A stretch of 64,000 bases of DNA, from assembly GCF_900116875.1 (NCBI RefSeq), contig NZ_FPCC01000013.1:1-64000 (forward strand). Direction: 5' to 3'. Made by a program: the position numbers and the translations under genes. The notes beneath the pieces are model-generated. The model had not been told where the DNA came from and ran no database searches. It saw only the letters and a program-made list of their open reading frames with translations. The DNA comes from Butyrivibrio sp. INlla21 (GTDB lineage: Bacteria; Bacillota; Clostridia; Lachnospirales; Lachnospiraceae). Of this stretch, positions 8,643-16,659 are shown one piece after another; positions within the stretch are counted from its first letter, which is position 1, and every line of letters starts with the position of its first letter.

Positions 8643-9055
8643 ACAATATAATAAATGAAGATGATTTCAAATATTATATGCAGGATATCGAAAGATACTA
8701 CTTCGGAGCCCGCTATAATTACAATGAACTATTGCAGAACGAACTTGTTCCTTTTAAGTTTAAGACTGTTATAACCAAGTATATAAAAGATGATATCGAT
8801 CTTTCTAACACGCTTGAAAGTCATATCTATTATCTTACAAGAGAGACGTACGATTATAAGGTTTTAAAGCAATTAAGGTGCAGAGTTCGCACCTCAATAT
8901 ATAAGAATCCCGATAAAAAAGATAAAGGATTCAAAGAAAAAATCTACAAAATAGAAGAGATTGCTAAAATCTCTACCGAGGACAAAGAAAAACTCGGAAT
9001 GATAGTCAGAGAACTGATCATTTCAAAACTCGGTCTTTGGGGTTTTCAGGTCTGA
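8639..9055 (+). CDS. Unknown protein coupled to the sigma-like gene
   Basis: This 138-residue protein is unrecognised. It is charged, rich in Tyr, Lys and Asp/Glu, mostly helical, with no signal or membrane segment. Its start codon overlaps the stop of the sigma-like gene (ATGA, 8639-8642), so the two are probably translationally coupled and may work together. Its 3' end overlaps the convergent AraC-type gene by 38 nt (9018-9055). Confidence 0.55.
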   Translation: MNNIINEDDFKYYMQDIERYYFGARYNYNELLQNELVPFKFKTVITKYIKDDIDLSNTLESHIYYLTRETYDYKVLKQLRCRVRTSIYKNPDKKDKGFKEKIYKIEEIAKISTEDKEKLGMIVRELIISKLGLWGFQV

Positions 9056-10013
9056 AATTAGCAAAATGACGGTTCACACTAAGCGGGTGTTGCTCCTCAT
9101 TTAGCATTCTAAACTGTGACGGCGGATAGCCGGTTGTTTTCTTAAATGCACGCGTAAACGCTGTACTGCTCGCAAAGCCTGCCTGATAGGAAATGTCAGT
9201 GATCGACAGTTCCGGGTTTGACAAAAGCGTTTGCGCATAATTTATGCGCATTTTCTGTAGGTATTGATAAAAGGTCATACCTGTATATTCCGTAAATATT
9301 CTTTCAAAATGATATTTGCTGAAGCCCGCAAAGGCAGCAACACTCTCAAGAGAAATATCCTCTGTAAAATTTTCCGAAAGATAAGTACATACATTGCTAA
9401 GAGATATACTATTCTTAAAAGCGGAAGAAGTGGCGATCGAATCAGAATCTTTGATAAGATTTATATTTTTTCCGCAAAGCGCGATAAACTGCATAAGAAT
9501 GGAATAAATCTCAAGCTCACCATATGGCGCAAGCTCGGTATAAGCCATAAGGCTTTCGTCATAATCGTCGTAATGCATGTCGAGGGAAGGATCCGACCCG
9601 AAGTTTATGTTCATTATCTTGATCAGCCATTCACATAGCTGGTCATAGATATCCCTTGGACATGTTTTTTTCTTGATATGAAGAGCGGGAGACATAAGCC
9701 GAAAAGCCTTATCAATTTCTTTTAAGGCTGTAAATCTCGAAAAATCGGCTTGGATATATATTCGTGAACCCGGAGACAGCGAAAAGATCTCATGCAGAAC
9801 GGAAGGGCAGATAAGCAAAATGTCGCCAACTTCAACGTCATATGTTTTACTTTCGCAGATTATCTTGTACGGAGCTTCCTTGGGCCAGATTATCTCTATA
9901 TCAGTATGCCAGTGCGGCGGATAATCCGAATGCATTTTGTTGATATACATTCGAAGGCTTGTGTTTATCTTGTGTTGTACGGTTTCTTTAGCACTGGCGA
10001 TCCTGCTTTTCAT
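9018..10013 (-). CDS. AraC-family transcriptional regulator of the sugar locus
   Basis: The protein has 331 residues. The N-terminal half resembles the AraC-type cupin sensor domain (HTDIEIIWPKEAPYKI, then VGDILLICPSVLHEIF). The C-terminal ~100 residues are a double helix-turn-helix AraC domain with LESVAAFAGFSKYHFERIF and ITDISYQAGFASSTAFTRAF. ATG 10013 is used because AAGGAG lies 9 nt upstream; a longer TTG-started frame would contain that ribosome binding site. It is divergent from a sugar ABC transporter and GH120 gene, so it most likely activates them in response to a xylose-containing oligosaccharide. The effector is inferred from context only. Confidence 0.85.
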   Translation of the reverse strand: MKSRIASAKETVQHKINTSLRMYINKMHSDYPPHWHTDIEIIWPKEAPYKIICESKTYDVEVGDILLICPSVLHEIFSLSPGSRIYIQADFSRFTALKEIDKAFRLMSPALHIKKKTCPRDIYDQLCEWLIKIMNINFGSDPSLDMHYDDYDESLMAYTELAPYGELEIYSILMQFIALCGKNINLIKDSDSIATSSAFKNSISLSNVCTYLSENFTEDISLESVAAFAGFSKYHFERIFTEYTGMTFYQYLQKMRINYAQTLLSNPELSITDISYQAGFASSTAFTRAFKKTTGYPPSQFRMLNEEQHPLSVNRHFANFRPENPKDRVLK

Positions 10014-10380
10014 CCCCCAAAACTCCTTTTTTATAATAAGCAATTTTTTTATTTTAGATATAAGTATAAAATTGCTTTAAAAATAGTGGTTAATCATAAA
10101 GTATTTTAGATTTATCTTTAACTAATAGTAATTATAACATATACAAAATAAAATAATGCCCAAAAAAGCGACATATTGTATAGTAAAAATCACAAAAATT
10201 TATTTATCACAAAAAATCGCACTGATAAAATAGCAATTTTGGTATATTATATAGCAACTTTTTATAAGCAATAAATATCCTGTTCATTTATAGTAAGTCC
10301 TAAGTAGGAAACATTTATGTTTCAAAATATGGATGTTTTACGACGCTAAAATATCCGATCCATACAAAGGAGGACAGTGT
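10014..10380. promoter_or_regulatory. Divergent intergenic regulatory region of the sugar locus
   Basis: This AT-rich 367-bp stretch carries no gene. It contains two TAGCAA-N-T-runs 21 bp apart (10233, 10254) and an AGCAA at 10269. It also has a 16-bp palindrome of GAAACAT/ATGTTTC arms (10310-10325) and a 7-bp inverted repeat TATGGAT/ATCCATA (10330-10336, 10360-10366) that could form a hairpin just before the AAAGGAGG ribosome binding site. No strong consensus -35 is seen, consistent with an activator-dependent promoter. No clear catabolite-responsive element was found. Confidence 0.5.
10233..10273 (+). promoter_or_regulatory. Putative AraC-type operator repeats
   Basis: TAGCAA occurs at 10233-10238 and 10254-10259, exactly 21 bp (two helical turns) apart, each followed by T-rich DNA; AGCAA recurs at 10269-10273. 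Direct repeats at this phasing are typical of AraC-family activator sites. The assignment to the adjacent regulator is inference. Confidence 0.4.
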
Positions 10381-11823
10381 ATGAATAAAAAGGTATTGGC
10401 TAGTATTTTAGCTACAGTCTTAACTGTAACAACACTGGCAGGTTGTGGCAGTAGTTCATCAGCACCCGCAGCGGGCGGTTCTGATGCTAACGCACCTGCA
10501 GCTTCAGGTGACGCGGCACAGGCTTCAGATTCAGCAGGAAAGCAGACGGACGGAAAGAATCTTCCTACGCTTACAACTGAGCCTATGGAGATCACACTTT
10601 GGGATATTTCAACAGAGGATCCCGGAAAGACTAACGTTGAAGGCGCAGTTCAGAGATTCATGGCTGATTATCCTAACATCACAGTTAAGCAGACACACCA
10701 GCAGAATGATACTTACAAGCAGCAGCTCGTTGTTGCTATGAGTTCAGGTCAGTGTCCTAACATCTATTGTCACTGGGGTGGCGGCCCTATGGCTGAGTAT
10801 TATAAGTCAGGATTTGCCAACGACATCACAGATATGTATGCAAAGTATGATCATCCTGAGTTTGTTGATGCAGCAGTAGCTCAGTCAACATATGATGGCA
10901 AGATGCTTGCTATTCCTTTCAGCGGACTTACAGGCTGTGATATTTTCTATAACAAGACAATATTCAAAGATCTTGGTCTTGAAGTTCCTAAGACATTAGA
11001 TGAACTTGAGGCAGTTTGTGAGAAATTAAAAGAAAACAACATCATTCCTTTTTCACTTGCAAATGCTTCAAAGTGGACAGGATCAATGTACTATATGTAC
11101 CTTGTTGCTCGTCATTCCGGAAATGCTGAATTTGATGCAGCATACACACAGGAGAACGGTGGTTCATTCACAAGCCCTGCATTCATCTTTGCTGGAGAGA
11201 AGATCCAGGATTGGGTAAAGAAGGGATATTTCCCCGATGGTGTTAACTCTCTTACAGCTGATGATAACCAGGATAGAGCACTCCTTTATGACGGATCCGC
11301 AGCAATGATGCTTCATGGCTCATGGCAGGTTTCCGGCATTAAGCAGGATAACGAAGAGTGGTACAACGAGAATATCGGCGTATTCCGTTTCCCCGAGGAT
11401 TCAGAAGCTAAGGCTAAGGGTGTTCCTCAGGATGTTGAGATCGGAACAGCTATCGGAATGGGCTTGACATTCAACTGCTTCAAGGAAGATGGTTCTGTAG
11501 ATCAGGATATGCTTGATGCTTGCTATGTTCTTGCTACACAGTACTTCAACGATGATACATACAACGAGGCTCAGTTCTCAACAGGAACTATTCCTTCAAT
11601 CAAGGGCTTCAACGAGAATATCGAAGATCCTAACAACAAATATATCATCGATGAGTTCTTCAAGGCTTCTAACGTTCAGCTTTGGTATGATCAGTACCTT
11701 CCTGCATCAGTTACAGAAGTTCATAAGGACTGCATGACAGAGCTCTTTGGTCTTGAAAAGACACCAGAGCAGATCGGTCAGGAGCAGGATGAGGCAATGA
11801 AGAAAGCTCTTGCTGAGAAATAA
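10381..11823 (+). CDS. Extracellular sugar-binding lipoprotein of ABC transporter (family 1 SBP)
   Basis: The 480-residue protein begins with a lipoprotein signal (MNKKVLASILATVLTVTTLAGC), with the acylated cysteine at position 22. A low-complexity Ser/Ala/Gly linker follows, then a solute-binding domain of the MalE/CUT1 type (ITLWDIS start; DIFYNKTIFKDLGLEVPKTL motif). ATG 10381 follows AAAGGAGG; a longer in-frame start at 10333 would bury the signal peptide. It is anchored to the outer face of the membrane and delivers oligosaccharide to the two permeases downstream. Neighbouring GH120 beta-xylosidase points to xylo-oligosaccharides. A stem-loop after the gene probably keeps its transcript more abundant than the permeases'. 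Confidence 0.9.
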   Translation: MNKKVLASILATVLTVTTLAGCGSSSSAPAAGGSDANAPAASGDAAQASDSAGKQTDGKNLPTLTTEPMEITLWDISTEDPGKTNVEGAVQRFMADYPNITVKQTHQQNDTYKQQLVVAMSSGQCPNIYCHWGGGPMAEYYKSGFANDITDMYAKYDHPEFVDAAVAQSTYDGKMLAIPFSGLTGCDIFYNKTIFKDLGLEVPKTLDELEAVCEKLKENNIIPFSLANASKWTGSMYYMYLVARHSGNAEFDAAYTQENGGSFTSPAFIFAGEKIQDWVKKGYFPDGVNSLTADDNQDRALLYDGSAAMMLHGSWQVSGIKQDNEEWYNENIGVFRFPEDSEAKAKGVPQDVEIGTAIGMGLTFNCFKEDGSVDQDMLDACYVLATQYFNDDTYNEAQFSTGTIPSIKGFNENIEDPNNKYIIDEFFKASNVQLWYDQYLPASVTEVHKDCMTELFGLEKTPEQIGQEQDEAMKKALAEK

Positions 11824-11901
11824 TAAAGATTTATAGCATATTTATGTATGCGAATAGTATTCAGTAATCCGCATATACGCTGCGGCTGATAAGATGAATT
11901 G

Positions 11902-11938
11902 GCTGCCTGCAGAGATTAAACTCCTGCGGGCAGCTTTT
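11902..11938 (+). terminator. Intercistronic stem-loop between binding protein and permease genes
   Basis: GCTGCCTGCAG (11902-11912) pairs with CTGCGGGCAGC (11924-11934), with one G-T pair, followed by TTTT. It is a partial terminator or 3' stabiliser, common after binding-protein genes of CUT1 operons. Confidence 0.65.
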
Positions 11939-11965
11939 GAATAATCGCGGCGGGAAGGAGATAAC

Positions 11966-12877
11966 GTGAAAAAAGATAATAATGTCAGCCTAGCTCGGGC
12001 TAAAGCGAGAAGTACTGCCAGAGCGGCAACGGTGTTTCTGATACCGGCGCTTTTACTAATTGCAATTTTTATTGTATATCCCGTTATTGATACTTTTGTT
12101 ATCAGTGAATATAAGTGGAACGGTATTTCAGCAGACAGAATATTTATAGGAATGGACAACTGGCGTGCACTTATTCATGATGCAATGTTCTGGGAATCCT
12201 TTAAACACAACTTAATAGTGATGGTATTTTCTATCCTTTTGCAGATACCTCTTGGAATGTTACTTGCTACGTTCCTTGATGCAGGTGGAAAGAAGTTTAA
12301 TATTTTCAAAATAATATGGTTCCTTCCTTATCTTATGAGTTCAGTTGCTATCGCATTCCTTTTTGTATATGCCCTTGCAACTAACGGTGGTATTGTATCA
12401 TCACTCGCCACAATCATACAGGGTAAGAGAGCTACAGTTGATCTTTTGGGAACTTCGCCACAAGCTCTTTATACGGTTATTGGTGTTATGGCTTGGCAGT
12501 TCACACCTTTTTACATGGTTTATTTTATTGCAGGTTACGGCAATATCGATACTTCTGTCTATGAGGCAGCTATCATCGATGGCGCTACAAGATGGCAATA
12601 TATCAAGCATATTGCGATACCTCTCCTTGGACCTATATTTAAGACGGCATGCACAATGTCTCTTATAGGTTCACTTAAATACTTTGATATGATCTGGAAC
12701 ATGACTCAGGGTGGCCCTGCAGGATCTACAGAGCTTATGGCTACTTATATGTATAAGCTTTCGTTCCAGCAGTTCAACATGGGTTACGGATCTACGGTGG
12801 CAGCCGGAATGTTTATTCTAATCACTGCTATAGCCCTGATCTTTAACAAGCTATTTAAGGTTAAGGAGGACTATTGA
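11966..12877 (+). CDS. Sugar ABC transporter permease, MalF type
   Basis: The protein has 303 residues and six predicted membrane helices. The cytoplasmic EAA loop is present near residue 205 (YEAAIIDGATRWQYIKHIAIPLL), which docks the ATPase. The start is GTG at 11966 with GGAAGGAG upstream; the first in-frame codons are basic as expected for the cytosolic N-terminus. It ends 1 nt before the second permease. No ATPase gene is in the locus, so the pair likely uses a shared MsmK/MsiK-type ATPase encoded elsewhere. Confidence 0.9.
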   Translation: MKKDNNVSLARAKARSTARAATVFLIPALLLIAIFIVYPVIDTFVISEYKWNGISADRIFIGMDNWRALIHDAMFWESFKHNLIVMVFSILLQIPLGMLLATFLDAGGKKFNIFKIIWFLPYLMSSVAIAFLFVYALATNGGIVSSLATIIQGKRATVDLLGTSPQALYTVIGVMAWQFTPFYMVYFIAGYGNIDTSVYEAAIIDGATRWQYIKHIAIPLLGPIFKTACTMSLIGSLKYFDMIWNMTQGGPAGSTELMATYMYKLSFQQFNMGYGSTVAAGMFILITAIALIFNKLFKVKEDY

Positions 12878-12878
12878 T

Positions 12879-13748
12879 ATGGCAAAAGACAATACGAAAG
12901 AAACGGATTATCGTAAGTCAAAAATAAAATCAATAATAGCTTGGACCATAGCAATTATTTTTGCTTGTGTTCAGTTAGTGCTGACGCTTACTCCGTTCTT
13001 CTTTATGATAATGAACTCATTCCGTAAGCAGTTTGATATGCTGCAGCAGGGTGTATTCCATTTACCGGATCCATGGTTTACAGAGAACTATGTAACGGTT
13101 GTGACACACGACTTCTTTGGATATTTCTTTAGAAGTGTCATTGTTGTGTCTATATCCCTTGTGCTTATGCTTATTATTTCTTCATTTGCTGCTTATCCAC
13201 TTGCCAGAATGAAGTTTAAATTAAATCCATTTATATATGCAGCAATCGTTGCAATGATGTCAGTACCGATGCATGTAACTCTTATACCTATTTTTAAGAT
13301 GACAACAATGATCGGTTTTAATGACACTCTTAAGTCACTTATAGGACCCTATGTTGCATTTGCTCTTCCTATGTCTGTCTTCATCCTGACAGCATTTATG
13401 AAGACTATTCCAAAGGAGATAGAAGAGTCTGCTGAAATTGACGGATGTAATAAGTATAAGAACTTTTTCCTTATGATCTTACCTCTGTCCAAATCAGGTC
13501 TTTCAACCCTTGCTATCTATAATGGCGTTGGAATGTGGAATGAATTTGCTTTTGCAAATACTCTTATTCTTAGCCCTGAGAAAAAGACACTTCCTCTTGC
13601 GCTTGGACAGTTTAAGGGAGAACACTCACTTAATATTCCTATCAATATGGCGGTTCTTACTTTATCAGTACTTCCTATGATCGTATTGTTTATCATTTTC
13701 CAGGATAAACTTGTAAAAGGTATGATGGCAGGCGCTGTTAAGGGTTAA
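12879..13748 (+). CDS. Sugar ABC transporter permease, MalG type
   Basis: The 289-residue inner-membrane protein has six helices. Its EAA loop reads EIEESAEIDGCNKYKNFFLM near residue 185. FFFMIMNSFRK near the start is typical of MalG-type subunits. AAGGAGG precedes the ATG and lies inside the end of the upstream permease gene, so the two are coupled. It completes the heterodimeric channel with the gene before it; the GH120 gene follows 22 nt downstream. Confidence 0.9.
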   Translation: MAKDNTKETDYRKSKIKSIIAWTIAIIFACVQLVLTLTPFFFMIMNSFRKQFDMLQQGVFHLPDPWFTENYVTVVTHDFFGYFFRSVIVVSISLVLMLIISSFAAYPLARMKFKLNPFIYAAIVAMMSVPMHVTLIPIFKMTTMIGFNDTLKSLIGPYVAFALPMSVFILTAFMKTIPKEIEESAEIDGCNKYKNFFLMILPLSKSGLSTLAIYNGVGMWNEFAFANTLILSPEKKTLPLALGQFKGEHSLNIPINMAVLTLSVLPMIVLFIIFQDKLVKGMMAGAVKG

Positions 13749-13770
13749 TAACAGAAAGAGGGGCTTTCTT

Positions 13771-15783
13771 ATGGTTATTTATGTAGATGTAAATGCTTTA
13801 CACGATGGAAACGGCAGCAAGAATCTTCCGTTTAAAAGAATTAATGAAGCTGCCAAGATTGCTAAACCGGGGGATGAGATACTTGTTGCTCCCGGAGTAT
13901 ACAGAGAATATGTCAATCCAATAAACGCGGGAACGGAAGAGGAGCGCATAGTTTATAAGAGCAGTGAGCCGCTCGGTGCAATTATCACAGGAGCGGAAAA
14001 GTTGACGGATTGGACCAAATGTAAGGGTGATGTTTGGGTAGCCAAAGTTAAGAACAGCATCTTTGGAGAATATAATCCATATACTACGCTTGTTTATGGA
14101 GATTGGTATTTCGCTACTCCGAATAAACACACAGGTTGTGTTTGGTTAAATGATGAAGCACTTTATGAAGCTTTGAGTATCGATGAATGTCTTGAAGCCA
14201 AAGTATATGAATGCTCATGGGATCCAGAGAACTCAAAGAGAAAATGGTATGCAGAGCAGGATTCCAATACCGATGAAACCTTTTTCTATGCTAATTTCGG
14301 CGGCGCAGATCCCAACAAAGAAAATGTTGAGATCACGGTCAGACGTGAATGCTTTATGCCAAGCAAAGAAAGAATCGGATATATCACCGTTAGCGGCTTT
14401 AATATCAATAAGGCCGCAACAACATGGGCACCGCCCGCAGCATATCAGGACGGTATGATCAGCCCTCATTGGAGCAGAGGCTGGATTATTGAAGATTGTG
14501 AGATATGGGGAAGTAAATGCGCCGGAATCTGTCTTGGACGCTATTATGATCCTGAAAACAGCAATTTCTATACAACCAAGCATGTAAAGAGTCCCACTCA
14601 GATGGAGAGAGATTCTGTTTGCCGTGGTCAATTCTATGGTTGGATCAAAGGAAAGATAGGCGGACATATTATCAGGAGAAACAACATTCATCACTGTGAG
14701 CAGGGCGGTATTATCGGTCGTATGGGTGGTGTTTTCAGTACCATTGAAGATAATCACATTCATCATATCAACAACATGATGGAGCTTGGCGGAGCAGAGA
14801 TTGCCGGCATTAAGATGCATGCAGCCATCGATGTTACAATGAGAAGAAATCATATTCATCACTGCACAATGGGAATCTGGTGTGACTGGGAAGCACAGGG
14901 TACAAGAATTACGCAGAATCTTTTACATGATAATGAGCGTCCTTCATTTGCTACACAACTTGAGGGCGGAATGACATGTCAGGATATATTTGTAGAAGTA
15001 AGCCATGGACCGACGCTTATAGATAACAATATTCTTTTATCCGATGTATCACTTCGAATTGCCACTCAAGGCGTTGCGATGGTGCATAATCTTTGTGCAG
15101 GTTCTTTTACCTTTGTGGGAGACGGAACAACATGGAGATATACTCCATATCATATGCCTCATAGAACGGAAGTTATGGGCTTCATGACCATTCTTCACGG
15201 AGACGACCGCTTCTATAATAATATCTTCATACAGAAATGGCCTTCGGAAGACTGGGTTGTAGGAAACGATTCAAGGCCTGAGGATAAGTATACAGAAAAC
15301 AGAAAGGTCGGAACATATTGTTTTGATGAGTATCCGACTTTCGATGAGTGGATCCCGCAGTTTGATATGGAAGAAGAGTATCCCAATATGAGAAAGCATG
15401 AATCCGCTCATTTTGGTCACTTACCTGTATGGATTGACGGAAATGCTTATTTTGAGGGTGCTACCGGTTATAAAAAAGAAAAGAATGCATTTACCGATAA
15501 CTCCGGAAATGTTCATGTGGATGTTATTGAAAAGGACGGAAAGTACTTCCTTGATACCAATATCTATGATGTTCTTAAGGGCTTTAAGGTAGACATGATA
15601 TCAACAGAAACTTTAGGTGAAGCGTTTGAACCTTCGCAAAAGTTTGAAAATCCCGATGGAACACCGATCATATTTGACAGTGATTATCTCGGAGAACATC
15701 GCAGGGCAAAAGTGATACCCGGGCCTTTTGCAACAGCGGAAGATGCTAAGAAAGAGCTTTACGGAAAGCTTTCAATCGAGTAA
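13771..15783 (+). CDS. GH120 beta-xylosidase (right-handed beta-helix)
   Basis: The 670-residue protein has no signal peptide, so it works in the cytoplasm. Sequence features recall the GH120 enzyme XylC of Thermoanaerobacterium: NPF..INEAAKIAKPGDEILV at the start, YANFGGADPN, AATTWAPPAAYQ, and the pair CDWEAQGTR and FVEVSHGP. By comparison with XylC, D372 in CDWEAQ would be the nucleophile and E409 in FVEVSH the acid/base. The gap between them is 37 residues here versus 23 in XylC as I remember it, an insertion of about 14 (around FATQLEGGMT). It would release xylose from short xylo-oligosaccharides imported by the transporter just upstream. Last gene of the operon, followed by a terminator. 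Confidence 0.88.
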   Translation: MVIYVDVNALHDGNGSKNLPFKRINEAAKIAKPGDEILVAPGVYREYVNPINAGTEEERIVYKSSEPLGAIITGAEKLTDWTKCKGDVWVAKVKNSIFGEYNPYTTLVYGDWYFATPNKHTGCVWLNDEALYEALSIDECLEAKVYECSWDPENSKRKWYAEQDSNTDETFFYANFGGADPNKENVEITVRRECFMPSKERIGYITVSGFNINKAATTWAPPAAYQDGMISPHWSRGWIIEDCEIWGSKCAGICLGRYYDPENSNFYTTKHVKSPTQMERDSVCRGQFYGWIKGKIGGHIIRRNNIHHCEQGGIIGRMGGVFSTIEDNHIHHINNMMELGGAEIAGIKMHAAIDVTMRRNHIHHCTMGIWCDWEAQGTRITQNLLHDNERPSFATQLEGGMTCQDIFVEVSHGPTLIDNNILLSDVSLRIATQGVAMVHNLCAGSFTFVGDGTTWRYTPYHMPHRTEVMGFMTILHGDDRFYNNIFIQKWPSEDWVVGNDSRPEDKYTENRKVGTYCFDEYPTFDEWIPQFDMEEEYPNMRKHESAHFGHLPVWIDGNAYFEGATGYKKEKNAFTDNSGNVHVDVIEKDGKYFLDTNIYDVLKGFKVDMISTETLGEAFEPSQKFENPDGTPIIFDSDYLGEHRRAKVIPGPFATAEDAKKELYGKLSIE

Positions 15784-15820
15784 AGCCTGCTGAATAAAAA
15801 GATTATAGAGCAAAAAAATA

Positions 15821-15846
15821 GAGCGGTGAGTAAATCACCGCTCTTT
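15821..15846. terminator. Bidirectional terminator between GH120 and rpmB genes
   Basis: GAGCGGTGA (15821-15829) and TCACCGCTC (15835-15843) form a perfect 9-bp stem with a 5-nt loop. TTT follows on plus; the A-run at 15812-15818 gives a U-run for the minus-strand rpmB transcript. Confidence 0.85.
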
Positions 15847-15866
15847 AAATTCATGTTTATAAGAGA

Positions 15867-16052
15867 TTAAGCTCTCTCAACTTTGTTTGATCTAAGGCAA
15901 GCTGCACATACATGCATTCTCTTTGTTCCGCCGTTTACCTTAACTGCAACGTGCTGAACGTTAGACTTCCAAACTCTGTTAGATCTTCTATGAGAATGGC
16001 TTACGTTGTTACCGAAATGAACGCCCTTGCCACAAATATCACATTTAGCCAA
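15867..16052 (-). CDS. rpmB: 50S ribosomal protein L28
   Basis: The protein has 61 residues with AKCDICGKGVHFGNNVSHS at the start and a second CxxC (CAAC) near the end, the zinc-binding C+ form of L28. The start is TTG at 16052, placed by AAGGAGG seven nt upstream; no ATG fits the known L28 N-terminus. It is a component of the large subunit. It is transcribed alone, divergently from the Asp23-family gene, the same arrangement as rpmB-yloU in Bacillus. Confidence 0.93.
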   Translation of the reverse strand: MAKCDICGKGVHFGNNVSHSHRRSNRVWKSNVQHVAVKVNGGTKRMHVCAACLRSNKVERA

Positions 16053-16176
16053 TTTTGACACCTCCTTATAAGCCATGTAATCAAATTCTATAGCAATATT
16101 GTGCTGCTTTGTTCGCAACATTGATATATTAGCAGAAACATATACAGAATGCAAGTGAAATATGCAAAATTTGTAG

Positions 16177-16205
16177 TTTATTTTTTGGAGAACTGCTATT
16201 ATAAT
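16177..16205 (+). promoter_or_regulatory. Probable promoter of yloU-fakA
   Basis: A perfect TATAAT lies at 16200-16205; the -35 17 bp upstream (TTTATT) is weak. The AAGGAGG ribosome binding site of the Asp23-family gene follows about 45 bp later. Confidence 0.4.
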
Positions 16206-16261
16206 ACTATATGTATGCGAAAACGGTGGTCCTATGGGCTATCGCATTAAGGAGGAATAAT

Positions 16262-16624
16262 ATGAAGGCTTCTTCTATGAACACTCACATGGGTAGTATA
16301 TCAATCGATAACGAGGTTATAGCTCAGTACGCAGGTGCTGTTGCAATGGAATGCTTTGGTATCGTAGGTATGGCCAATGTCAATGTCAAGGACGGACTTG
16401 TCAGCCTTTTAAAGATCGATTCTATGACAAGGGGTATCAACGTATCTCTTGATTCCAATAATAAGCTTATACTTGACTTTCATGTCATTGTTGCTTATGG
16501 TGTTAGTATTTCGGCAGTGTCTGATAACCTTATAGACAATGTTAAATATAAAGTAGAAGAATTTACTGGACTTGAGATCGAGAAGATTAACATCTATATC
16601 GAGGGTGTCCGCGTAATTGATTAA
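16262..16624 (+). CDS. Asp23/Gls24 family protein (YloU-like)
   Basis: This 120-residue protein shows the Asp23 family pattern: GSISIDNEVIAQYAGAVAME near the start, then GIVGMANV, and the ending INIYIEGVRVID. Family members are cytosolic or membrane-associated and linked to envelope homeostasis. ATG 16262 follows AAGGAGG (spacing 6 nt); an upstream in-frame ATG at 16211 has no ribosome binding site. It lies 35 nt before fakA, the same pair as yloU-yloV in Bacillus, suggesting a shared role at the membrane. Confidence 0.88.
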   Translation: MKASSMNTHMGSISIDNEVIAQYAGAVAMECFGIVGMANVNVKDGLVSLLKIDSMTRGINVSLDSNNKLILDFHVIVAYGVSISAVSDNLIDNVKYKVEEFTGLEIEKINIYIEGVRVID

Positions 16625-16659
16625 TTCTATCGACTGCAAGTTCTAGGAGGATTTTTGTT

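Noticed and set aside
9018..9055. Convergent 38-nt overlap of two coding regions as a sign of a misassembled or wrong gene
   Set aside because: Both frames are continuous; the AraC C-terminus simply extends past its conserved domain. Short convergent overlaps are ordinary.
10333..10380. Upstream start for the sugar-binding protein
   Set aside because: It would place 16 residues before the signal peptide and includes the AAAGGAGG that serves ATG 10381.
14233..14862. 209-codon open frame on the minus strand inside the GH120 gene
   Set aside because: It lies wholly antisense to a gene with strong family motifs and has no ribosome binding site or neighbours; it is a shadow frame.
16211..16261. 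Upstream start for the Asp23-family gene
   Set aside because: The extension has no ribosome binding site and includes the AAGGAGG of the downstream ATG at 16262.
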